The notes under the pieces were generated by a model. The model was not told where the DNA came from, did not search any database, and saw nothing but the letters and a program-made list of their open reading frames with translations. A stretch of 64,000 bases of DNA, from positions 4,154,118 to 4,218,117 of the forward strand of contig NC_016627.1 in assembly GCF_000237085.1 (NCBI RefSeq). Reading direction: 5' to 3'. This DNA comes from Acetivibrio clariflavus DSM 19732. Lineage in GTDB: Bacteria > Bacillota > Clostridia > Acetivibrionales > Acetivibrionaceae. Shown one piece after another: positions 43,086 to 50,699 of this stretch. Made by a program: the position numbers and the translations under genes. Position 1 is the stretch's first letter. Every line of letters begins with the position of its first letter.

Positions 43086-43450
43086 TCCATTCTATTTAAA
43101 TAGTTATAGATTGCATTACGCAATGCGCTAACGCCTAAATTTGAGCAATGAACCTTGTTATCGGGAAGTCCGTCTAATGCATGAATGATATCTTCTTCTG
43201 AAATTTCCAATGCTTCATCTAGGGTTTTACCCTTAGCTAATACCGTCGTCATACTGGATGTTGCGATTGCCGCAGCGCAACCAAACACAAGATAGCTTAT
43301 TTTACTTATCCGATTGTCTTTTACTTTAATATAAATCGTAAGATAATCTCCGCATGTAGGATCACCAAAGCTTCCTTCTGCATCGGCATCCGGCATACTA
43401 TAAGCATTTTGAGGACACATAAAATGTTCTATTACTTTTTCAGAATACAA
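43073..43450 (-). CDS. NifU/IscU-like Fe-S scaffold
   Basis: 125 aa. It has the three IscU/NifU cluster cysteines: GDPTCGDYL, FGCAAAIATSS and KVHCSNLG, and the family start YSEKVIEHFMCPQNAY. It lacks the C-terminal Nfu domain. ATG 43450 is 3 nt after the DUF134 stop, with AGGTGAC upstream. It would assemble a [2Fe-2S] or [4Fe-4S] cluster for the downstream ATPases. Its last 20 codons are duplicated 1.7 kb downstream. Confidence 0.9.
   Translation of the reverse strand: MYSEKVIEHFMCPQNAYSMPDADAEGSFGDPTCGDYLTIYIKVKDNRISKISYLVFGCAAAIATSSMTTVLAKGKTLDEALEISEEDIIHALDGLPDNKVHCSNLGVSALRNAIYNYLNRMEWSY
43077..43132 (-). repeat. First copy of the NifU-like 3' end (direct repeat A)
   Basis: 56 nt at the 3' end of the NifU-like gene, repeated with about 80 percent identity at 41395-41449. 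The ECF S-component and kinase genes lie exactly between the two copies. Confidence 0.75.
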
Positions 43451-43452
43451 TA

Positions 43453-43827
43453 TCAGTCACCTCTATCACTACCTGCAAAGCGCCAACTATTCCGGTGCCT
43501 GCGACAGCCTCGTCCGCATCCGTTACCTAATCCATCGCAAAGACGGTATTCCCCGCCTTCAATCAAAAGAACCTTGCCGTTCACCAGCGACTCGGCCAGT
43601 TTCTTTCTTGCCTCGACATAAATACCTTGGACGGTAGTTCGAGCGACATTCATTTGTTTTGCGCATTCCTCCTGTGTGAATCCTTCTAAGTCAATAAGTC
43701 TTATCGTTTCATACTCGTCAACCGTCATTTTTATATAATTTTTTTCATCCAAACTTGTATCAAGAGGCCCAAACCTGTTTCTTTCCGGTAAGCAACATAC
43801 TCTTCTCCATTTCATTGGTCTTGGCAT
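43453..43827 (-). CDS. DUF134/UPF0251 DNA-binding regulator
   Basis: 124 aa. The start [20 protein letters not shown] is the DUF134 signature, followed by a sigma-region-4-like helix-turn-helix ([39 protein letters not shown]). The C-terminus ends in a Cys/Arg/Gly-rich CGRGCRRHR that may bind a metal or cluster. It is the only obvious regulator of the operon; the GACATATGTC palindromes at the promoter are its most likely sites. Confidence 0.9.
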   Translation of the reverse strand: MPRPMKWRRVCCLPERNRFGPLDTSLDEKNYIKMTVDEYETIRLIDLEGFTQEECAKQMNVARTTVQGIYVEARKKLAESLVNGKVLLIEGGEYRLCDGLGNGCGRGCRRHRNSWRFAGSDRGD

Positions 43828-43892
43828 AATCTTATCACCTCATTTCCAAAACAGATATAACCGGAGCGTCCTCCGGTTACCTCTGATGACCG

Positions 43893-44171
43893 TTATAGGT
43901 CCTCTAATTGCTTGTCAATAGCTTCCAGACGCTTTTCTAATATTGCCTTTTGTTTCTGAAGCAATTCTTTTTGTGTTTTTGGAATTGCCTCATCAATTGC
44001 AAAACCCCTGCTAAACCACCTTCCAAAACCACGTCTGCAAGCAAGTCCCAGACCTAATCCGAGACCGCGGCCGGTGCCATATCTTGCTGCATTGGCACCT
44101 GCGCAAAATCCTAAACCTCTTCCGGTCATTGTTCCAGCACCTATTGGGCCAGTTCCATCTCTTCCAGGCAT
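43893..44171 (-). CDS. DUF5320 family protein
   Basis: 92 aa, ATG 44171 with GGAGGTG 6 nt upstream (the frame opens at an in-frame GTG three codons earlier). MPGRDGTGPIGAGTMTGRGL is the DUF5320 opening; a Gly/Arg-rich stretch with CAGANAARYGTGRGLGLG follows, then a C-terminal coiled coil (TQKELLQKQKAILEKRLEAI). Proteins like this accompany NifX/DUF134/MinD genes in anaerobes. Function unknown. First gene of the operon. Confidence 0.85.
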   Translation of the reverse strand: MPGRDGTGPIGAGTMTGRGLGFCAGANAARYGTGRGLGLGLGLACRRGFGRWFSRGFAIDEAIPKTQKELLQKQKAILEKRLEAIDKQLEDL

Positions 44172-44195
44172 TCTGTTCACCTCCAGATAGTTTAT

Positions 44196-44246
44196 GACAT
44201 ATGTCGTTTATAGCTTATATTATACCCTGTTTTCGGCATATGTCAA
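44196..44246 (-). promoter_or_regulatory. Promoter with paired ATATG palindromes for the metal/Fe-S operon
   Basis: Read leftwards: TTGACA (44241-44246), 16-nt spacer, TATAAT (44219-44224). One palindrome, GACATATGCC, overlaps the -35 (44235-44244); a perfect one, GACATATGTC, lies just after the start site (44196-44205). The centres are 39 nt apart. This is a repressor-type arrangement ahead of the DUF5320-DUF134 genes. Confidence 0.85.
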
Positions 44247-44588
44247 TAACTATTTTCGATTTTATTAAAAAAGGGCCAATCCCCCATTTAAAGAGTGGTT
44301 GCCTTCAACCGACAGCCATAACCAATTAACCATGTCTGCTCTAAGGGAAGTAATGTTGTAAAATGGAAAACAAATTTATTCTTAACATAATATCTTTTCC
44401 TTAGTTATCTGTACAACAAGCCAATAATTTAGCATCTGGTATTCATGGTAATATTGAAAAGAACATCTTTTAAATCCTTCAAGATTGATGTTCTTTTTAT
44501 TTAATTACATATATTTTCAGTTCCCTGTAATCTGTCCATTTTGGTTTTACTATTCATTCATACAATTAGCACATAATACTTATTATAA
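44247..44588. other. Intergenic region between the metal/Fe-S operon promoter and the kinase gene
   Basis: About 340 nt. Apart from the hairpin at 44457-44498 nothing is seen. Confidence 0.5.
44457..44498. terminator. Terminator after the AgrC-like kinase gene
   Basis: AAAAGAACATC and GATGTTCTTTT form a perfect 11-bp stem around a 19-20-nt loop with T-runs on both sides. It lies about 90 nt past the kinase stop. Confidence 0.75.
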
Positions 44589-45947
44589 TTACTTGTTCCA
44601 CGGGATATAAATCACGAACTCAACTCCAGAATAATCATCAGGTTCTCTTAACTCTAATTGACCGTCATAACGATCTATAATCTGCTTAATTATATATAGG
44701 CCAAGACCACTATGCTGTTTAATGCTTTTAGTCGTATATCCGGCAGTAAAAATATTTTGCCTTACATTTTGAGGGATGGGACTGCCGTTATTGGATACCT
44801 TTAATTCCAAACCTAGCCTATTGCACATTAGAACTAAGTCTATTCGTGGGGAACCATTCATTTTTACTGCATCTAAAGCATTATCTAGAAGGTTACCGGT
44901 TAATTGAGTAAGATCCTCCGGCGAAAGTGGAAGTGAACCGTCTTGTATTTTTACATGCCAATAGAACTTGATTCCGTTAATTTTTGCTTCCTCATATTTT
45001 GTACTTATAATAGCCGCTAATTCCGGAGGTTCAATTTTCAGGAGGCTTCCTATGCGGCTGACAGTATGATACAAATTTTCGATATAAGTTTCTGCCTGGT
45101 CGAAATGACAAGCCTTTATGTATCTATAAATAGCAGTAAGATGGTTGTAAAAGTCATGACGCTCAACCTGCAAACGCAAATGTAAATTGTGTCTCTCTCT
45201 GGCATAATGAATTTCTGTTTCCAGTTTTGCATCGTGTTCTATGACTTTTAACAGATATCCGGATACAAAAATTGTTGCTAAAACAGAGACCAATAAAACA
45301 ATGCTGCCAACTTCTATTAGGGTTTTAAGTGTAAAACTGGGATAAACACCTGTGTTGTAAGCATGAAAACTAAGATTTAATAAAACAAGCATTAAAGCTT
45401 GTACCAGGCATAATGTCAAAAGACAATTTTGCCTAATGGATTGCTTTGTTGTTCTTTTGTCAGACTCATTTTTTATTCCCAATTTTTCTGATATTAACGG
45501 TAAGCGCCATCCTCGTTTGCCAATGATATACGCTAATACTGAAAGTAAAACTAAGTGTGGCAAAGTAAAAAGTATTCTTAGCAAAGGATCAGAGATGATT
45601 TGTTCAAGTTTTAATTTAAAAATCCAAGCCAGAAGAGGAACTGAGATTCCCTCCGCCAATCCCAAAAACACACTTGAAAGCACCATTACAACTGCTGAAG
45701 TATGCCAGGGCAATCGAAAAAAGAGGTTCAAAAATATAGTCATGAGTGCTACTTGTGATATGGTATGGATACCAAATCGTACCGGCATTGTCCGAATACT
45801 GAATGAGAATATCGAAGTCAGCAGGGAAAGGATTATTACTACAAACGGTGACTCCTTTTTCTTCGTTAATACCAGTACCATATAATACAAAACCAGGCTT
45901 TCAGGAACAGACACACCTAAAAAGGGAATTAACGGCATAACATCCAT
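44589..45947 (-). CDS. AgrC-like sensor histidine kinase (HPK10 type)
   Basis: 452 aa. Residues 1-220 hold six to seven membrane helices with short loops (for example PESLVLYYMVLVLT, VVIILSLLTSIFSF, LLTLCLVQALMLVLLNLSF), the AgrC-type peptide sensor. The kinase has the SpoOB-like H-box LQVERHDFYNHLTAIYRYI and a GHKL ATPase: LTGNLLDNALDAV, LKVSNNGSPI and HSGLGLYIIKQI. ATG 45947 has AAGGGGG 7 nt upstream. It follows the LytTR regulator by 12 nt. The likely signal is a cyclic peptide, possibly the agrD product at 27.9 kb. Confidence 0.9.
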   Translation of the reverse strand: MDVMPLIPFLGVSVPESLVLYYMVLVLTKKKESPFVVIILSLLTSIFSFSIRTMPVRFGIHTISQVALMTIFLNLFFRLPWHTSAVVMVLSSVFLGLAEGISVPLLAWIFKLKLEQIISDPLLRILFTLPHLVLLSVLAYIIGKRGWRLPLISEKLGIKNESDKRTTKQSIRQNCLLTLCLVQALMLVLLNLSFHAYNTGVYPSFTLKTLIEVGSIVLLVSVLATIFVSGYLLKVIEHDAKLETEIHYARERHNLHLRLQVERHDFYNHLTAIYRYIKACHFDQAETYIENLYHTVSRIGSLLKIEPPELAAIISTKYEEAKINGIKFYWHVKIQDGSLPLSPEDLTQLTGNLLDNALDAVKMNGSPRIDLVLMCNRLGLELKVSNNGSPIPQNVRQNIFTAGYTTKSIKQHSGLGLYIIKQIIDRYDGQLELREPDDYSGVEFVIYIPWNK

Positions 45948-45959
45948 CGCAATACCCCC

Positions 45960-46709
45960 TTAAACATTATAGTCAGAATACTTCATAAGCTCAGATATAC
46001 GGTCACGGCTAAGTAAAGCCTTGTCTTCACAATTATTGAATTTTACCTCATAATACGATGAATTGGGAAAAGAGACTATCTTTTCAATCCGATCGGTGTT
46101 TATAATGAAAGATTTATGGGAACGAAAGAACATCTTTCCCAAGTACTTCTCCAACTCCTGCAGGGTTTGTCGGGTTTTAAATTTCCCGTTGGAGCATGAA
46201 ATAAGGGTGTGACGTCCGGATTTTTCTATATAAAATATCTCATCCAGCTTTATAAAGACTCGTTCATTGCCCAGATTTATTGAAATTCTGCAGGTCTCCG
46301 TATTTTGGGAAGTATTACTCTTTTTTGATATTTCCAGCATCTTATATATGCGTCGGAAAGTAGATTTTACTCTATCCTCATCAATTGGCTTTAATATATA
46401 ATCGGATGCATACAGTTTGAATGCATCAAGAGAGTATTCATGATGTGCGGTTATAAAGACTATTGCTATATCCGGTTTTATATCTCTCAGCTTTTCAGCT
46501 AACTCTATCCCTTTCATATCAGGCATCTCAATATCCAGGATAGCTAAATCCGGGTTATGCTCTCTTACAAGTGCTATTGCATCTTTAGCATTATCTGCTG
46601 TTCCTATAACCAAAGCCCCTTCAAGCTTACTAAGAATTGAGCAGAGTATCAGCATTACTCCATGTTCATCATCAGCCATTACAACTTTAGCCGGTAACAA
46701 ACTCACCAC
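45960..46709 (-). CDS. AgrA-like LytTR response regulator
   Basis: 249 aa. Receiver with acidic MADDEHG, phosphorylation Asp in LAILDIEMPDMKG, Thr in FITAHH and Lys in YILKPIDED. LytTR DNA-binding domain from about residue 150: RVFIKLDEIFYIEKSGRHT, KTRQTLQELEKYL and FFRSHKSFIIN. Such domains bind paired 9-bp direct repeats. The start is uncertain among GTG 46709, GTG 46706 and TTG codons shortly after, with AAAGGAAG upstream. First gene behind a c-di-GMP riboswitch. Confidence 0.9.
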   Translation of the reverse strand: MVSLLPAKVVMADDEHGVMLILCSILSKLEGALVIGTADNAKDAIALVREHNPDLAILDIEMPDMKGIELAEKLRDIKPDIAIVFITAHHEYSLDAFKLYASDYILKPIDEDRVKSTFRRIYKMLEISKKSNTSQNTETCRISINLGNERVFIKLDEIFYIEKSGRHTLISCSNGKFKTRQTLQELEKYLGKMFFRSHKSFIINTDRIEKIVSFPNSSYYEVKFNNCEDKALLSRDRISELMKYSDYNV

Positions 46710-46810
46710 TTCCTTTCAGGATTTATTGGCAAACTTGTAAACACTTTTCCGGCAAATCATAGTCATAATGGCTCGAAATCATTGCTATAAATAATTCAGG
46801 TTGTATACAT

Positions 46811-46850
46811 AAAGGCTCACTGATGCTATAAAAACACCAATGAGCCTAAA
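46811..46850 (-). terminator. Hairpin between riboswitch and AgrA-like gene (expression platform)
   Basis: Read leftwards AGGCTCATTG pairs with CAGTGAGCCT (one wobble) around about 15 nt, followed by TTTAT. The T-run is short, so termination may be partial. Position after the aptamer and before the gene fits a switchable terminator. Confidence 0.6.
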
Positions 46851-46857
46851 GCAGCTT

Positions 46858-46945
46858 AGTTCCGGCAACCCGGCCATCATAGCGGTATACCGCTTTAGAC
46901 CCGTGGCTTTGCGTCCTTGTCTTTCAACAAGTTTGCCTTTATCAG
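46858..46945 (-). ncRNA. Cyclic di-GMP-I (GEMM) riboswitch upstream of AgrA/AgrC-type genes
   Basis: Read leftwards: GGCAAACTTGTTGAAAGACA (P2 with GAAA), GGACGCAAAGCC, ACGGGTCTAAAGC, then GCTATGATGGCCGGGTTGCC. All conserved GEMM-I positions seen in the 27.7-kb copy are present; the P3 arm differs. It lies 150 nt before the response regulator, with a hairpin between. Confidence 0.93.
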
Positions 46946-47321
46946 TTTTATTTATGTTGATTATACTATTTATTATATAACAAAGGTCATGTTGAAATTT
47001 GTCAAAGCTTGCTCACTTTATTTTTATTGGTTAATATTATTGCCCTTCAAATTTCACTGCCAGTAATTAGAATTTCACTTTTTTTGTAAAATTCAATTGA
47101 GAATGAATAGTGTAATAAATACTATCGGATAAATCTCATCCATTGGCCTTATGCTACTCTCCTATATCAGGTAACATTTTATCAGTGATATTGCTTACCA
47201 TCTAGGCTGATACTTCAAACCCATAGATTTCTTGTATTTACTCTGCCCTTCTTACTGTAGCAAAGAATTATTTTACATACACATGCATTTTGTCTTTTTA
47301 TCGTAAATGGCCTCATGTAAA
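46946..47321. other. Intergenic region upstream of the riboswitch
   Basis: About 375 nt between the c-di-GMP riboswitch and the CooT-like gene stop. No ORF and no clear hairpin. It must contain the promoter for the riboswitch transcript. Confidence 0.4.
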
Positions 47322-47510
47322 TCATCTTTGCAAAACAATTCTATGATTTACCAGTTCCATTTCCTTAATCCTTGCTTTTACTATCTTCCTTTGTCCAAAT
47401 ATATTTTCCAATATCAAGTTCTCTTCTTCTGGGAGTATCTTGTCAACAGATTCAAGAAACAGCTTTTCTTCACCTTTCTCATCAATTAAATAAACATTTG
47501 CTTCACACAT
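47322..47510 (-). CDS. CooT-family nickel-binding protein
   Basis: 62 aa. MCEANVYLIDEKGEEKLFLE, VDKILPEEENLILENIFGQ and IVKARIKEMELVNHRIVLQ match CooT-like proteins throughout; the Cys2 right after Met is the residue that ligates nickel in characterised CooT dimers. In CODH-containing bacteria CooT acts in nickel supply. Here it follows DUF3842 by one base and lies in one run with an amidohydrolase and an ABC importer, supporting a metal-related task. Confidence 0.85.
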   Translation of the reverse strand: MCEANVYLIDEKGEEKLFLESVDKILPEEENLILENIFGQRKIVKARIKEMELVNHRIVLQR

Positions 47511-47511
47511 A

Positions 47512-47937
47512 TTAGCACCTCTTCATGCTTTCTTTAATACTTTGAACCACCTTATCAATAAGATGCGGCAAAGGCTCACTCTTATCAACACCTACAACTT
47601 CGATATTGCATCGATTTAATGGAAGAAGCACTTTTTTAGCTGGACTTTCAGCAATTGCTTTAGCCATTGTTGGAGTCAATTCCCCTAACATTGAATTTGC
47701 CGCAATAATTCCTATAGCCCCGATTATTATATGGACCTTACTAGAATTATAAACAATTGCATTTTCTCCTGTAGCTCCCTCATTTGCACCAGCCTTCATC
47801 ATAAAAGATGTGGCAAGCGAGTTTGTTCCCAGAGCAACAATTTCAATATCTTCCATCAATTCCTTCCTTAATTTCTCAACAATTGATTTTCCGATACCTC
47901 CGCCTTGACCATCTATTACAGCTATTCTCACTTGCAT
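47512..47937 (-). CDS. DUF3842 family protein
   Basis: 141 aa. IAVIDGQGGGIGKSIVEKL is the DUF3842 opening, a Rossmann-like glycine-rich loop; later IVALGTNSLATSFMMKAGAN, GAIGIIAANSMLGELTP and VLLPLNRCNIEVVGV. No catalytic function is known for the family. It often stands beside CooT-like genes in Clostridia. It sits between the amidohydrolase and CooT genes in the same direction. Confidence 0.85.
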   Translation of the reverse strand: MQVRIAVIDGQGGGIGKSIVEKLRKELMEDIEIVALGTNSLATSFMMKAGANEGATGENAIVYNSSKVHIIIGAIGIIAANSMLGELTPTMAKAIAESPAKKVLLPLNRCNIEVVGVDKSEPLPHLIDKVVQSIKESMKRC

Positions 47938-47993
47938 CCCCCTATCAAAACACTACCTTTTTAAGGCAGCAGATTGTTACCTATAGGATAACA

Positions 47994-48863
47994 TCATCCT
48001 TCCGGCTCTTCAACTCCATAAATTCTGGCTGCATTCAAGTACATAATATTATCTATTTCTTTTTCACTAAGCCCCATTTTATAAAGTTCTTCTTCCCATA
48101 TACTTATATCATCATATAATTTATCAGGTAAACCGTCGGAGGCATACAGAATTTTATAAGAAGAAATCTCTTTTCCAATCAGTCTTTTCTCCGTGATGTG
48201 CCTCCTCACAACATCTCCGCCCGAAAGATCAAAAAACACATTTCTTCTAAAACGGGCTATTGCACAGGATAACTCATACATGCCATAACCTAGATGAGCA
48301 CCTATAATCTTCAATTCCGGGAATTTCAATGCAATATTATCCAAATAAATTGGCAGCATGAAACGCGAAGATGTATTAAATCGTTTTATTTTTGTCTCAA
48401 AATCCCTTGAAATTTCAATAAGTTTTTTATCAAAAGGAGACTCTACAAGGTAATCTACAGCATTTCCAATGACCCCTGTATGAAACAAAGCCACAAGCCC
48501 TAATTCTTGAGCCAACTGATAAAATGGATAATACCTTTCTTCATCATAATTATAATTAGGACAAATAATTTTAACTCCCTTAAATCCTGATTCCTTATAG
48601 TAGTTCAAAATCGCTGGGCCATCTTTGTCTATATCAATATAAGCTAATCCAACAAAAATTTCCGGATATCTATGGATTGCCTCTTTCACCATTTCATTTA
48701 CTTTTCCTCGTCCCCCCAACAATGCAGCTTTAACCACATTTGATTTGATCATGTTTTCTACTAAATTATCTGTTAACCGCAAAGTCACATCATTTATCTT
48801 TTCGGTAAATTCAGCTTCATACATATCAATGGGAAAGTGGATATGGGATTCGAAAACTCTCAT
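47994..48863 (-). CDS. Amidohydrolase-family (TIM-barrel metal hydrolase) protein
   Basis: 289 aa. First metal motif ESHIHFP near residue 4; GFKGVKIICPNYNYDE, LVALFHTGVIG, IIGAHLGYGM and FDLSGGDVVRRH, and YASDGLPDK supply later barrel ligands (His and Asp), as in amidohydrolase 2 (decarboxylase/lactonase-type) enzymes. ATG 48863 has AGAGGTGG 8 nt upstream. It may process the imported ligand or chelate of the adjoining ABC system; unproven. Confidence 0.8.
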   Translation of the reverse strand: MRVFESHIHFPIDMYEAEFTEKINDVTLRLTDNLVENMIKSNVVKAALLGGRGKVNEMVKEAIHRYPEIFVGLAYIDIDKDGPAILNYYKESGFKGVKIICPNYNYDEERYYPFYQLAQELGLVALFHTGVIGNAVDYLVESPFDKKLIEISRDFETKIKRFNTSSRFMLPIYLDNIALKFPELKIIGAHLGYGMYELSCAIARFRRNVFFDLSGGDVVRRHITEKRLIGKEISSYKILYASDGLPDKLYDDISIWEEELYKMGLSEKEIDNIMYLNAARIYGVEEPEG

Positions 48864-48907
48864 TATTTTTTCCACCTCTGCTATTCTTTTTATGCTATAT
48901 CATCCAG

Positions 48908-49667
48908 TTAATAATCGGGTATCACAAATTTTTTATTATTCACTTTTACTATATCGGCTTTTACTCCATATACCTCATATATATTCCTGGCATTAATCAT
49001 ATCTTCAATTGTACCGGTTTCTAAAGTTCCGTTTTTGAACATAACAATCTTGTCGGAATACATGAGCGCATGGTTGGGATCATGCAAGGTCATTATACAT
49101 GTAACTTTTTGCGATGAGTTAATTTGCTTTACAACATTCAATACTTTAAGCTGATTTTTTAAATCAAGGTAAGAGGTAGGTTCATCAAGCAGTATTACTT
49201 CGGTATCCTGAGCAATGGCTCGTGCAATCATCACCAGCTGCCTCTCCCCGCCACTTAACCTGTTGAATTCTTTATCCCTTAAATACTCAATACCTATCTT
49301 CTCGATTGCCTCATCCGCTTTATCTATATCATCTTTCCCCGGAACATAGCCAATATGCGGAGACCTACCTAATAAAATCATCTCTAAAACAGTGAAATTA
49401 AAGTTGGTATTATATAATTGTGGAACTGTTGCAACTATTCCGGCAAGTTTTTTGGTCTTTAGTTTTGAAATATCCTTGTCATCGATATATTTTACCGCAC
49501 ACAGGTTTTATAGTTCCATTGATGGAGGATATCAGTGAGGTTTTGCCGCTGCCGTTGGGCCCCAAAAAGGTTGTAATTATACCTTTCTCAATTTCAAGAT
49601 TAACATTTTCAAGTACTGTTTGCTTTTGATATGCTATTGTCACTCCTTCAAATCTTATCATTGCCAC
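48908..49667 (-). pseudogene. ABC importer ATP-binding protein (FepC/BtuD type), single frameshift
   Basis: Normal start IRFEGVTIAYQKQTVLENV with Walker A FLGPNGSGKTSL. At about 49485-49495 (after KPVCG) the frame is lost and ends at 49479. The missing sequence continues in the next frame: YIDDKDISKLKTKKLAGIV, TVPQLYNTNFNFTVLEMILL, then LSGGERQLVMIARAIAQD, VILLDEPTSYLDL and ITLHDPNHA to the stop at 48908. Everything but one base is intact, so this is a recent mutation or a sequence error. It would energise the FecCD-type permease, whose gene it overlaps by 10 nt. Confidence 0.85.
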
Positions 49668-50662
49668 ACACCTGCCTTGCTCCTTCTAATAAGGACAATA
49701 AAATATGGCGCACCAAGTATAGTTGTAAATATCCCTATAGGAATTTCAAATGAGAAAAGATTCCTTGAAAAGCAATCTACAATTGCCAAATAAGATGCTC
49801 CCAGACAAAAAGACAATGGTATTAATTTACGGTTATCAGGTCCAAAAAGAATTCTTAACACACGTGGTATCATTAAACCAACCAAACTGATAATTCCGGA
49901 AACTGATACCGCTGCAGCCGCCAGCAATGTAGCAGCAAGTATGTAAAGCATCTTATATTTTTTAGGGTTTACCCCCAATATCACCGAATCCCTGCCACCC
50001 AATGCCAGTATATTCAGTTTCCATCTGAAAACATATGTTAACAAGAATCCAATAACCATATATGGAAGTACTGAGGCAACTTTCTCCCAGCTTGATGTAT
50101 GAAGGCTTCCCATTATCCAGTATACTAATCCCTGAAGTTTTAACGGATCAATCATTATTTGCAGTATTGATAATAATGCAGTAAATAAAGCTGATATTAC
50201 AACTCCCGATAAAACCAATGATACCACAGATGTATCCCCGTCTTTCATAGCAGCCATATAGCAGATGGCAACACCCATAATGGCGAAAATGAATGCACTG
50301 ATCTGTACCGGAATATTAAGAAATGACAACGCAAGGGCAGCTCCAAAAGCTGCCCCTGATGATAAGCCAAGGGTATATGGCTCAACAATGGGATTCTTCA
50401 ATACAGCCTGGAAGGAGGTCCCCGAAACCGAAAGACTTGCTCCAACAAGCATTGAAAGAATAACCCTTGGTAACCTTATCTCTAATAATACATTCAGGCT
50501 GTTTGTGTCAATTACACTATGAAAGAATGTATATCCGCTTATTTTATAAAGCATTAAATCTATCACCTTGGCAATTGGTATGTGATAGGAACCAATGCAC
50601 AAAGTAATTAAAAAAACCGGTATTGGTAAGAAATATATTAATTTCTCTATGTCTTTTTTCAT
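49658..50662 (-). CDS. FecCD-family (BtuC-like) ABC transporter permease
   Basis: 334 aa, about nine to ten membrane helices. Motifs: LPRVILSMLVGASLSVSGTSF, QAVLKNPIVEPYTLGLSSGA, LVLSGVVISALFTALL, and the coupling region GRDSVILGVNPKKYK, then SGIISLVGLMIPRVLRILFG with the EAA-like loop. Family members import iron-siderophore, heme, cobalamin or metal chelates. Context (CooT, corrinoid genes) favours a cobalt, nickel or corrinoid ligand, not proven. Confidence 0.9.
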   Translation of the reverse strand: MKKDIEKLIYFLPIPVFLITLCIGSYHIPIAKVIDLMLYKISGYTFFHSVIDTNSLNVLLEIRLPRVILSMLVGASLSVSGTSFQAVLKNPIVEPYTLGLSSGAAFGAALALSFLNIPVQISAFIFAIMGVAICYMAAMKDGDTSVVSLVLSGVVISALFTALLSILQIMIDPLKLQGLVYWIMGSLHTSSWEKVASVLPYMVIGFLLTYVFRWKLNILALGGRDSVILGVNPKKYKMLYILAATLLAAAAVSVSGIISLVGLMIPRVLRILFGPDNRKLIPLSFCLGASYLAIVDCFSRNLFSFEIPIGIFTTILGAPYFIVLIRRSKAGVWQ

Positions 50663-50699
50663 AAATATTTCCTTAATCCCTTGCTCTATTTATCTTACT

